From NCBI GenBank assembly GCA_050732935.1, contig JBOHRW010000134.1, positions 1 through 11,154 of the forward strand: DNA of 11,154 nucleotides, read 5' to 3'. The notes beneath the pieces were generated by a model. It had not been told where the DNA came from. It did no database searches and was given only the letters and a program-made list of their open reading frames with translations. Of this stretch, positions 4,936 through 10,931 are shown in pieces. The number at the start of each line of letters is the position of its first letter. Within the stretch, counting starts at the first letter, position 1. The stretch is from DASRVA01 sp050732935. GTDB lineage: Bacteria > Gemmatimonadota > Gemmatimonadetes > JACCXV01 > JAHWKZ01. The position numbers and the translations under genes were made by a program.

Positions 4936-7770
4936 TCATGAATTCAGCGCCATCTCGACGAGGGCTTTCTCTTCTTCCGCGTGCACGCGGTGCGAACCCG
5001 TCGCCGGCGAGGCCGCCTCCTGGCGCCCCACGTAGCGCAGCGCGACTCCCTTCGGCACGTGGGGCTCGAGCTGATGCCGCACGTGCCGCCACGCCCCCAT
5101 GTTCTCGGGCTCCTCCTGGACCCAGACGAGCTGGCGCAGGTTGAGGTACTCGGAGACGAGCTCGTTCAGCTCGGCGTGCGGGAACGGATAGAGCTGCTCG
5201 ATCCGCGCGATCGCGGTGTCCTCGAGCAGCCGCTCCCGGCGCACTTCGAGCAGCGTGTAGTACACCTTCCCCGAGCATAGGAGCAAGCGCCGGACGGCGT
5301 CACGATTGGCCAGCTCGCTCTCGTCCAGGACGCGCTTGAATCCCCCGTCGGTGAACTCGCCGATGCGTGACACGGCGAGCTTGTGCCTGAGGAGGCTCTT
5401 CGGGCTCATGACGACGAGCGGCTTCCGGAAGTCGCGGTGCATCTGACGGCGCAGGGCGTGGAAGAGCTGGGCCGGGGTGGTCAGGTTGCAGACCTGCAGG
5501 TTGTCCTCCGCGGAGAGCTCGAGGAAGCGCTCCAACCGCGCGCTCGAGTGCTCGGGGCCCTGCCCCTCGTAGCCGTGCGGAAGCAGCATCACCAGGCCCG
5601 ACATCCGCTGCCACTTGTATTCGCCGCTCGACAGGAACTGGTCGATGACGATCTGGCCGCCGTTCATGAAGTCGCCGAACTGCGCCTCCCAGATCACCAG
5701 CGTCCAGGGGTCGGCCGCCGAGAAGCCATACTCGAAGCCCAGCGCGGCGTACTCGGAGAGAGGGCTGTTGATCACGTGGAAGACGTTCTGATCCTGCGCC
5801 ATGTGGTTGAGCGGGACATAGTGCTCGCCGGTCTCCTGGTCCACGTAGACGGCGTGGCGATGGCTGAATGTCCCGCGGACCGTGTCCTGCCCGGACAGCC
5901 GGACCTTGGTCCCCTCCAGGAGGACCGAGCCGATCGCCAGGGCCTCGCCACAGCCCCAGTCGATGTCTCCGTCCTCGAGGACCATGGCCGCACGCTGCTC
6001 CATGAGCTTTCTGAGACGCTTGTGCCAGTGGAAGCCCTCCGAGGTCGAGACGAGCGCCCGCGCCACCGTTTCCAAGGTCTCGCGGGAGACAGCCGTCCGG
6101 GCATCCCAGTCCTCGCCGGCGGGACGCAGCCCTTCCCAGATCCCACCCAGCCGCTGGAACCCGTCGTGCTTCGCCCCCTGGGCATCTTCGTGGGCCTCGT
6201 CGAGCGCCTTCCTGACCTCGTCGCTCATGGCCTCGACTTCCTCCTCGCTCACGACCTCCTCCGCCATCAGGCGATCGGCGTAGATCCGCGAGTTGGACGG
6301 ATGGGCCTCGATTCGCTCGTACATCAGGGGCTGGGTGAACGTCGGGTCGTCCAGCTCGTTGTGGCCATACCGGCGATAGCACACGAGGTCGATGACCACA
6401 TCGCGACGGAACGTCTGGCGATAGCCGAGGGCCAGCCGGGCGGCGTGGGCGGCGGCTTCGGGATCGTCGCCGTTGACGTGGAAGACGGGCGCGTGGACGA
6501 TCTTGGCGATGTCCGAGGCGTACCGAGTCGAGCGGGCCTCTTCCGGATCGGTCGTGAAGCCGATCTGGTTGTTGAGGATGACGTGGATCGTGCCGCCGGT
6601 TCGATACTCCTCCAGCCCGCCCAGCATCAGCGTCTCCGCCACCACCCCCTGGCCCGTGAACGCCGCGTCGCCGTGGATGAGAAGCGGGATCGCCCTCCGG
6701 CGCCCGGTGTCGTGGAACACCTCCTGCTTCGCCCGCACGTTCCCTTCCACCACCGGTACGACCGCCTCGAGATGGCTCGGGTTGAAGGCCAGCGAGAGAT
6801 GGACTATCCGGCCGGCATCGGCGTGGAAGTCACGCGAATAGCCCAGATGGTACTTCACGTCGCCGTGTCCGGCGGTCTGGATCGCCGTCGGTCTGTCCTC
6901 GAACTCGGCCAGGATCTGCGCGTAGGGCTTCCCGAGCACGTGGGCCAGCACGTTCAACCGCCCGCGGTGTGCCATCCCCATCACGATCTCGTCGACGCCC
7001 GTTGCCGCCGCCTCCTCGACCAGCGTCACGAGGAGCGGAATCAAGCTGGTCCCGCCCTCGAGGCTGAACCGTTTGGCCCCGGGGAAGCGGCGGTGGAGGG
7101 TCTCCTCGAAGGTGTCGGCGGCAACGATCTGCCGGAGGATCTCGCGCCGGCGCTCCGGCTGCAGCCGAGGGCGGTTGCGGACCGGCTCCATCCGTTCCTG
7201 GAGCCACTCCTGCTGGGCCTTGTCGGCCACGTCCATGTACTCGACGCCGACCGTGTCGGAGTAGGTGCCACGCAGCGCTTCCCGGAACTCGCCCAGCGTC
7301 CCCTCCTGGAACTCGCGGTAGGTGTTGCAGCGAACCACGGAATCCAGGTCCTCCTCGGTGAAGCCGAACTCGGAGAGGTCGAGCAGCGGATGCGAGCGCG
7401 GGTCGTCGTCGAGCGGATTGAGGTCGGCGATCAGGTGGCCAAAGGCGCGGTAGGTCCACACCATGTCGTAGACCCTAAGCGCGGGAGAGACCGCGGCCTC
7501 GTCCACCCCGTCGGGGACCGCCCCCCGGGCCGTCAGGACGACCGGCTCTCCGCGCGTCCGTCCGTTGGCGCGCTCGGCGGCAGGCGCACCGTTGGGGGCT
7601 TGTGCCGACGATGCGACCCCGGTCGCGCTCCGACCGTTCCCGGCGTACCGGTAGCCGGCGAAGAAGAGCGCCCAGGTCGGGTCCACGGAGTCGGGATCGG
7701 CCAGGTACTGCCGATACATCGACTCGACGAACTCCGGGTTCGCCCTCAGGATGGCGTCGATCGAAGGCAT
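4936..7770 (-). CDS. sucA: 2-oxoglutarate dehydrogenase E1 component (thiamine-diphosphate dependent)
   Basis: The protein has 944 residues, close to the E. coli enzyme (933). It decarboxylates 2-oxoglutarate and reductively succinylates the lipoyl group of E2. Residues 11-40 (NPEFVESMYRQYLADPDSVD, then PTWALFFAGY) are the N-terminal E2-binding helix; a flexible Ala/Gly segment follows (about 44-75). Catalytic blocks are MAHRGRLNVLAHVLGK with H268, GHGDVKYH with H302 and H308, AFNPSHLEAV, the ThDP/Mg site HGDAAFTGQGV (G367, D368) paired with NNQIGFTT (400-407), and CYRRYGHNELDDP. The C-terminal transketolase-like half contains GQDTVRGTFSHRH and the typical RHVRHQL region. It is E1 only, not fused to E2 as in Actinobacteria (KGD/OdhA). 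The ATG at 7770 has no Shine-Dalgarno and lies 26 nt behind marR. Confidence 0.98.
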   Translation of the reverse strand: MPSIDAILRANPEFVESMYRQYLADPDSVDPTWALFFAGYRYAGNGRSATGVASSAQAPNGAPAAERANGRTRGEPVVLTARGAVPDGVDEAAVSPALRVYDMVWTYRAFGHLIADLNPLDDDPRSHPLLDLSEFGFTEEDLDSVVRCNTYREFQEGTLGEFREALRGTYSDTVGVEYMDVADKAQQEWLQERMEPVRNRPRLQPERRREILRQIVAADTFEETLHRRFPGAKRFSLEGGTSLIPLLVTLVEEAAATGVDEIVMGMAHRGRLNVLAHVLGKPYAQILAEFEDRPTAIQTAGHGDVKYHLGYSRDFHADAGRIVHLSLAFNPSHLEAVVPVVEGNVRAKQEVFHDTGRRRAIPLLIHGDAAFTGQGVVAETLMLGGLEEYRTGGTIHVILNNQIGFTTDPEEARSTRYASDIAKIVHAPVFHVNGDDPEAAAHAARLALGYRQTFRRDVVIDLVCYRRYGHNELDDPTFTQPLMYERIEAHPSNSRIYADRLMAEEVVSEEEVEAMSDEVRKALDEAHEDAQGAKHDGFQRLGGIWEGLRPAGEDWDARTAVSRETLETVARALVSTSEGFHWHKRLRKLMEQRAAMVLEDGDIDWGCGEALAIGSVLLEGTKVRLSGQDTVRGTFSHRHAVYVDQETGEHYVPLNHMAQDQNVFHVINSPLSEYAALGFEYGFSAADPWTLVIWEAQFGDFMNGGQIVIDQFLSSGEYKWQRMSGLVMLLPHGYEGQGPEHSSARLERFLELSAEDNLQVCNLTTPAQLFHALRRQMHRDFRKPLVVMSPKSLLRHKLAVSRIGEFTDGGFKRVLDESELANRDAVRRLLLCSGKVYYTLLEVRRERLLEDTAIARIEQLYPFPHAELNELVSEYLNLRQLVWVQEEPENMGAWRHVRHQLEPHVPKGVALRYVGRQEAASPATGSHRVHAEEEKALVEMALNS

Positions 7771-7790
7771 GCGCTCATGTCAAGATAACG
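7771..7790 (-). promoter_or_regulatory. Candidate -10 box upstream of sucA
   Basis: In the 26-nt marR-sucA gap the minus strand reads TATCTT (7787-7782), 11 nt before the sucA ATG and identical to the box before marR. No good -35 is visible (it would lie inside the marR 3' end). An out-of-frame ATG at 7778-7776 would open a 10-codon ORF overlapping the sucA start; a transcript beginning about 7 nt after the -10 would largely skip it. Confidence 0.35.
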
Positions 7791-7796
7791 GCTGGG

Positions 7797-8255
7797 TCAG
7801 TGGTCGGCGACGAGACGATTCAGGGTCTCCCGGAGTGTCTCGACCTCGGCGTCCGAGAGCCGCTCGCCGAAATGCCCGGCGATCCCGGCCGTGTAGGTCG
7901 GCCAGGCCCGCCGCAGGGCGTCCAACCCCGTCTCGGTGAGCACGGCGAACTGGCAACGGCGGTCCTCCGAGCAGGGCTGCCGTTCCAGCAATCCCCGGGC
8001 CTCGAGCCGGTCGACGAGCCGGCTGAGGCCGCTCGGGCTGAGGAGGACGGCATCGGCCAGCTCGTGCATGCGGAGGCGCCGGTCGGGGGCTTCGCCGAGC
8101 GCGATCAGGACCTCGTACCACGAAAGGGGCAGCGACCCGGCCTCGGCCAGATCCCGCTCGATCGCCTCCACGATCCTCGCGTGGGCGACGAGAAAAGCCC
8201 GCCAGGCTGCCAGCCTCGGTCGATCGATCTCCCGGTCCAATTCCATGGGGTTCAT
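7797..8255 (-). CDS. MarR-family transcriptional regulator with two cysteines in the wing
   Basis: The protein has 152 residues, normal for MarR. It has N-terminal dimerisation helices (about 1-40), then SLPLSWYEVLIALGEAPDRR, a winged helix-turn-helix with recognition region LADAVLLSPSGLSRLVDRLE (about 66-85), and the wing RQPCSEDRRCQFAVLT with the family's DRR signature. C-terminal helices close the dimer. Cysteines C95 and C101 flank the DRR motif; one Cys near this place is common in relatives, two are less usual and could form a redox pair. The start at 8255 has TATCTT 8 nt upstream and no Shine-Dalgarno; an internal ATG at 8246 is an alternative. It is divergent from the rhodanese gene, with palindromic operators between, and sits 26 nt upstream of sucA on the same strand, so it could regulate itself, rhodanese and possibly sucAB. 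Confidence 0.93.
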   Translation of the reverse strand: MNPMELDREIDRPRLAAWRAFLVAHARIVEAIERDLAEAGSLPLSWYEVLIALGEAPDRRLRMHELADAVLLSPSGLSRLVDRLEARGLLERQPCSEDRRCQFAVLTETGLDALRRAWPTYTAGIAGHFGERLSDAEVETLRETLNRLVADH

Positions 8256-8263
8256 GAGCTTGC

Positions 8264-8293
8264 AAGATAGGGGCCAGGCCGTTGCACGTGCAA
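8264..8293 (-). promoter_or_regulatory. Candidate promoter for marR
   Basis: On the minus strand TTGCAC (8293-8288), half of the perfect palindrome, and TATCTT (8269-8264) are 18 nt apart. The -10 ends 8 nt before the marR ATG, so the mRNA would begin at or very near the start codon. Confidence 0.5.
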
Positions 8294-8295
8294 GG

Positions 8296-8324
8296 TTGCA
8301 CGCACAAATAAATTTCGGTATACT
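8296..8324 (+). promoter_or_regulatory. Sigma-70-type promoter for the rhodanese gene
   Basis: TTGCAC (8296-8301) and TATACT (8319-8324) are separated by exactly 17 nt, in a locally AT-rich stretch. The -10 matches the TATAAT consensus at five of six positions. Transcription would start near 8331, leaving a leader of about 60 nt before the ATG at 8390. The -35 is one of the repeated TTGCA half-sites. Confidence 0.6.
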
Positions 8325-8389
8325 GTTGACGATGCAACAAAATTTGACCGCATCAGAACCGAGATCCCGAATCCCGAGGAGGACTCATC

Positions 8390-8737
8390 ATGGCCGAGAC
8401 CATCACGCGCGACGAGCTGAAGACGGCGCTCGACGACGGACGCGACTTGACGATCGTGGAATCCCTGTCCCCGCAGAGCTACGAGAAGGCGCACCTGCCG
8501 GGAGCGATCAACGTCCCGAAGGAGCAGGTTCGCGAGCTCGCCCCGCGGCTCCTGCCCGAAAAGGACGCCGAGATCGTCGTGTACTGCGCGAACACGGAGT
8601 GCCAGAGCTCGATCCAGACCGCGCAGGCCCTGGAGGGACTCGGCTACACCAACGTCAAGGATTACGAGGCTGGCAAGGCGGACTGGATCCAGGCCGGGCT
8701 GCCGGTCGAAAGCGGCGCGGCGGCCGAGGTGGCCTAG
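8390..8737 (+). CDS. Single-domain rhodanese-like protein
   Basis: The protein has 115 residues and one rhodanese domain with no signal peptide, so it is cytoplasmic. The N-terminal ITRDELKTAL helix leads to VESLSPQSYEKAHLPGAINVP (about 23-43), the conserved H-x-PGA-x-N-P region. The active-site loop is VVYCANTECQSS: C66 is the expected persulfide-carrying cysteine, and C71 is a second cysteine six-residue-loop distance away, which could resolve a persulfide or disulfide. The usual arginine of the loop is absent, so thiosulfate sulfurtransferase activity is uncertain; sulfur relay, persulfide handling or thiol sensing are alternatives. GAGGAGG lies 7 nt before the ATG. It is divergent from marR and shares the palindromic control region; a terminator follows, making it a single-gene unit. 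Confidence 0.9.
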   Translation: MAETITRDELKTALDDGRDLTIVESLSPQSYEKAHLPGAINVPKEQVRELAPRLLPEKDAEIVVYCANTECQSSIQTAQALEGLGYTNVKDYEAGKADWIQAGLPVESGAAAEVA

Positions 8738-8747
8738 CGTTTCATCG

Positions 8748-8780
8748 GGGGCGTCATTGACGGGCGCCCCTCTTGCATTT
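8748..8780 (+). terminator. Probable intrinsic terminator after the rhodanese gene
   Basis: GGGGCG (8748-8753) pairs with CGCCCC (8765-8770); inside, GTC and GAC can extend pairing in an alternative fold. The stem is followed by TCTTGCATTT (8771-8780), a moderately T-rich tail. It lies 10 nt after the rhodanese stop. Confidence 0.55.
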
Positions 8781-8810
8781 CCCCACGTAGACCCGAACCC
8801 GTCCAGGGGC

Positions 8811-8824
8811 TAGCTTGGCCGTCG
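8811..8824 (+). promoter_or_regulatory. Candidate -10 box upstream of the amidohydrolase gene
   Basis: TAGCTT (8811-8816) ends 8 nt before the ATG at 8825, and no Shine-Dalgarno is present between. This matches the leaderless pattern of infA and marR. Confidence 0.4.
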
Positions 8825-10198
8825 ATGGTCCGCATCGCGATCCCGACGGCCATCGCCGCCCTCCTTTCGCTCGTCGTCGCGCCGACGACGTCCGGCATCT
8901 TCCTCGCCCAGGATCTCGAGTCCCGGATCGACGCCGCCGTGGAGAGCGTGACGCCCGCGATCGTCGAGCTTCGTCACCAGATCCACGCCAACCCGGAGCT
9001 CGGCAACCGTGAGGTCGAGACCGCACGGCTGGTCGCCGAGCGTCTGGAGGCGCTCGGCCTCGAGGTCGAGACGGAGGTCGCCCATACGGGCGTCGTCGCG
9101 CTTCTGCAGGGCGGGCGTCCCGGTCCCGTCGTGGCCGTCCGGGCGGACATGGACGCTCTCCCCGTGGTCGAGGACACGGACCTCCCTTTCGGTTCCACCA
9201 AGCGGACCGAGTACCTGGGCCAGGAGGTCGGGGTCGCCCACGCGTGCGGCCACGACATCCACACGGTAGTCGTGCTGGGCGTGGCCGCGGTGCTGGCGGG
9301 GATGCGCGAGGAGCTCCCCGGCACCGTCAAGTTTCTGTTCCAGCCGGCCGAGGAGGGCCCACCGCCCGGCGAGGAAGGGGGAGCCACGCTCATGATCGAG
9401 GAGGGCGTACTGGCGGACCCCCGCCCTGACGCGATCCTGGGTCTTCATTCCTTCCCCCTGCTCGAGACCGCCGAGGGCGCCCTGGACGGCGTGGTCGGCC
9501 AGGTGGGCTGGATCGCCGGGCCGACGCAGGCCTCCTCCGACCACTTCGTGGTTACCATCCGGGGGCGCCAGGCTCACGGCGCCTGGCCACACCTCTCCGT
9601 CGATCCGATCGTCACGGCCGCTCAGGCGATCCTGGCCCTCCAGACGATCCGCTCCCGGAACCTCGACCCCACCGAGCCCGGCGTGGTCACGGTCGGGATC
9701 GTCCGCGGCGGCGAGCGCAACAACATCATTCCGGAGTCGGTGCGGCTCGAGGGGACGATCCGGACCTACGACCAGAAGGTCCGGGAGGCCATCCAGCGCC
9801 GGATCGAGGAGATCCTGGACGGCGTGACAGCGGCCGCGGGGGCCACCTATGAGATGGAGATCCACCCCTACGCCCCGCCGCTGGTCAACGATCCGGACCT
9901 CGCCGAGCGGCTCAGGCCGGCCATGGTCCGCGCGGTGGGCGCGGAGAACGTGGTCGACGTGGCGCCGGTCATGGGCGCCGAGGACTTCGCCCACTACGTG
10001 CAGGAAGTCCCGGGCTTCTACTGGCGGCTCGGCGTGGTCGCGCCGGGGACGACCTCGGGGGCGCTCCACACGCCCACTTTTCGCGCCGACGACACGGCGA
10101 TCCCGGTGGGGATCCGCGTCATGACGAACCTGGTCGTCGAGGCCCTTCAGGGCGAGGCGGCAAACGGGGATATCAGCGCCAACCGGCAGGAGGAATGA
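8825..10198 (+). CDS. Exported M20D-type amidohydrolase/metallopeptidase
   Basis: The protein has 457 residues. Residues 1-29 look like a Sec signal peptide (MVRIAIPTA, hydrophobic core, then GIFLAQ), so it acts outside the cytoplasm. It begins RHQIHANPELGNREVET (50-66), the family signature. Predicted metal ligands are in HACGHD (C141, H143), QPAEEG (E176/E177), H208 in GLHSF and H415 in LHTPTF. The lid/dimerisation domain spans about 230-345 (SSDHFVVTIRGRQAHGAWPH, VRGGERNNIIPESV). All core residues for the di-metal amidohydrolase subfamily (hippuricase, N-acetyl-amino-acid, auxin-conjugate hydrolases) are present. The physiological substrate cannot be read from sequence; an N-acylated amino acid or peptide is likely. 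Its TGA overlaps the ATG of the next gene (TGATG). Confidence 0.93.
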   Translation: MVRIAIPTAIAALLSLVVAPTTSGIFLAQDLESRIDAAVESVTPAIVELRHQIHANPELGNREVETARLVAERLEALGLEVETEVAHTGVVALLQGGRPGPVVAVRADMDALPVVEDTDLPFGSTKRTEYLGQEVGVAHACGHDIHTVVVLGVAAVLAGMREELPGTVKFLFQPAEEGPPPGEEGGATLMIEEGVLADPRPDAILGLHSFPLLETAEGALDGVVGQVGWIAGPTQASSDHFVVTIRGRQAHGAWPHLSVDPIVTAAQAILALQTIRSRNLDPTEPGVVTVGIVRGGERNNIIPESVRLEGTIRTYDQKVREAIQRRIEEILDGVTAAAGATYEMEIHPYAPPLVNDPDLAERLRPAMVRAVGAENVVDVAPVMGAEDFAHYVQEVPGFYWRLGVVAPGTTSGALHTPTFRADDTAIPVGIRVMTNLVVEALQGEAANGDISANRQEE

Positions 10199-10446
10199 TG
10201 GCGGAACAACCGGATCCGATCGACGTCGTGGAGAAGCAGGTCACGGCGATCACCGACACGCACACGAACCTGGCGGGGCTGATCCAGAAGACCTCGCGAA
10301 TCCAGTCCGAGCTGGCCGAGGCGGGGCTGGAGAAGTTCGCCGATCAGATCGGGAGTGTCTTCGCCGCGCTGTCGGATGTCGCGGAAGAGCTCCAGACGGT
10401 CCTCCACGGCATCGAGATCGAGCGCAACCGGATGCGCCAGGGCTGA
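10198..10446 (+). CDS. Small helical hypothetical protein, translationally coupled to the amidohydrolase
   Basis: The protein has 82 residues and is not recognised. It is acidic, has no Cys or Trp, no signal peptide or membrane segment, and is predicted almost wholly helical with heptad-like hydrophobic spacing (VVEKQVTAITDTHTNLAGLI, then FADQIGSVFAALSDVAEELQ), suggesting a helical hairpin or coiled-coil bundle. AGGAGG (10188-10193) is 4 nt before ATG 10198 and 1 nt before another in-frame ATG at 10195, so 10198 is preferred. The start overlaps the amidohydrolase stop by one base, implying coupled translation. Its last four codons (MRQG, from 10432) are in frame with, and may have been the start of, the broken mazF that follows, so its true C-terminus may have been altered by that event. 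It does not resemble a MazE or ribbon-helix-helix antitoxin. Confidence 0.65.
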   Translation: MAEQPDPIDVVEKQVTAITDTHTNLAGLIQKTSRIQSELAEAGLEKFADQIGSVFAALSDVAEELQTVLHGIEIERNRMRQG

Positions 10447-10767
10447 GCGGGGGGCCATCTCAGCGAGCCCACTGGCTCCGCTACGGGATTCCGTCGTCCC
10501 GTCGTCATCATCCAGGGGGACGCGTTCAATCGAAGCCGCATCGCCACCGTGGTCTGCGTCCCCTTGACGAGCAATCTCAAGTGGGCCGATGCCCCAGGGA
10601 ATGTGTCCCTCACCGCTCGCACGACAGGCCTGCCGAAGGACTCGGTGGCCAACATATCGCAGATCGTGACGCTGGATCGCGATGTCCTGACCGAGCGGGT
10701 AGGGAAGCTTTCCGCCCGGAAGCTCCGGCTCGTTCTCGCGGGCATCGACGTCGTTCTCGGACGCTGA
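10432..10767 (+). pseudogene. MazF/PemK-type endoribonuclease toxin, 5' end broken by an in-frame TGA
   Basis: Read in one frame, codons from 10432 give MRQG, then TGA (10444-10446), then AGGHLSEPTGSATGFRRPV and on through VVIIQGDAFNRSRIATVV, VCVPLTSN, WADAPGNVSLTARTTGLPKD, SVANISQIVTLD and VGKLSARKLRLVLAGIDVVL to a TGA at 10765. This is the MazF/PemK fold: the RRPVVIIQ strand with the catalytic Arg and PLTSN with the catalytic Thr/Ser are intact. What is missing is the first strand, normally RG-[DE]-[IV]-[WY]-W-A, replaced by TGA-Ala-Gly-Gly and one codon shorter. After the TGA the first usable start is GTG at 10549, which would remove the Arg strand. A run of six G (10449-10454) makes an assembly or sequencing error possible. 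No antitoxin gene is seen beside it. It is most likely a non-functional remnant. Confidence 0.7.
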
Positions 10768-10931
10768 GGAGCTGCGCGCGTCGAGCCGGGAAACCGGATC
10801 CCCGCCGCGACGCCAAGATGGTCGTCTGAGATATGCCCGCCAAGAGCTAATGGGTGGGTTACCTGCGCGTACGCCTCCAGGGGGGATCGCCCCAGGGTCG
10901 CACGTCTCAGGAAGCGTCGGCCGAATCAGGC
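10768..10931. other. Intergenic space between two convergent toxin genes
   Basis: No gene is supported in these 164 nt. Only short weak self-complementary pieces (for example GGGG and CCCC around 10880-10896) are visible, and no clear terminator or repeat. Confidence 0.5.

Larger units (their letters stand above)
8260..8337. promoter_or_regulatory. MarR operator region: perfect palindrome plus TTGCA/TGCAA half-sites
   Basis: TTGCACGTGCAA (8282-8293) is a perfect 12-bp palindrome. Related half-sites occur nearby: TTGCAA in CTTGCAAG (8259-8266), TTGCACGCACAA (8296-8307, degenerate second half) and TTGACGATGCAA (8326-8337, degenerate centre). The palindrome lies between marR and the rhodanese gene and covers candidate -35 elements, which is where an autoregulated MarR dimer normally binds. 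Binding by this MarR is an inference. Confidence 0.65.

Noticed and set aside
3977..5035. A Ser/Arg-rich 352-codon plus-strand frame opposite sucB.
   Set aside because: Its Ser/Ala/Arg runs are the antisense of the charged Glu/Lys/Pro linker codons of sucB, with no Shine-Dalgarno and no domain.
5383..7788. An 801-codon open frame on the plus strand opposite sucA.
   Set aside because: sucA is unmistakable on the other strand. The antisense frame is open because of GC-rich third positions and shows no motif or start signal.
8738..8824. TTGCAT at 8773-8778 as another MarR half-site or a -35 for the amidohydrolase gene.
   Set aside because: It lies in the terminator tail, is a lone half-site, and is 32 nt from the TAGCTT box, too far for a -35/-10 pair.
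10549..10767. GTG at 10549 as the true start of a short MazF.
   Set aside because: The frame continues upstream with clear MazF sequence (RRPVVIIQ) back to the TGA at 10444, so starting at 10549 would cut away the catalytic Arg strand, and there is no Shine-Dalgarno before it.
10195..10767. A fusion of the 82-residue protein with MazF through TGA read-through or selenocysteine.
   Set aside because: TGA is an ordinary stop in neighbouring genes, no SECIS-like hairpin is evident, and the bases around the TGA do not restore the normal MazF first strand.
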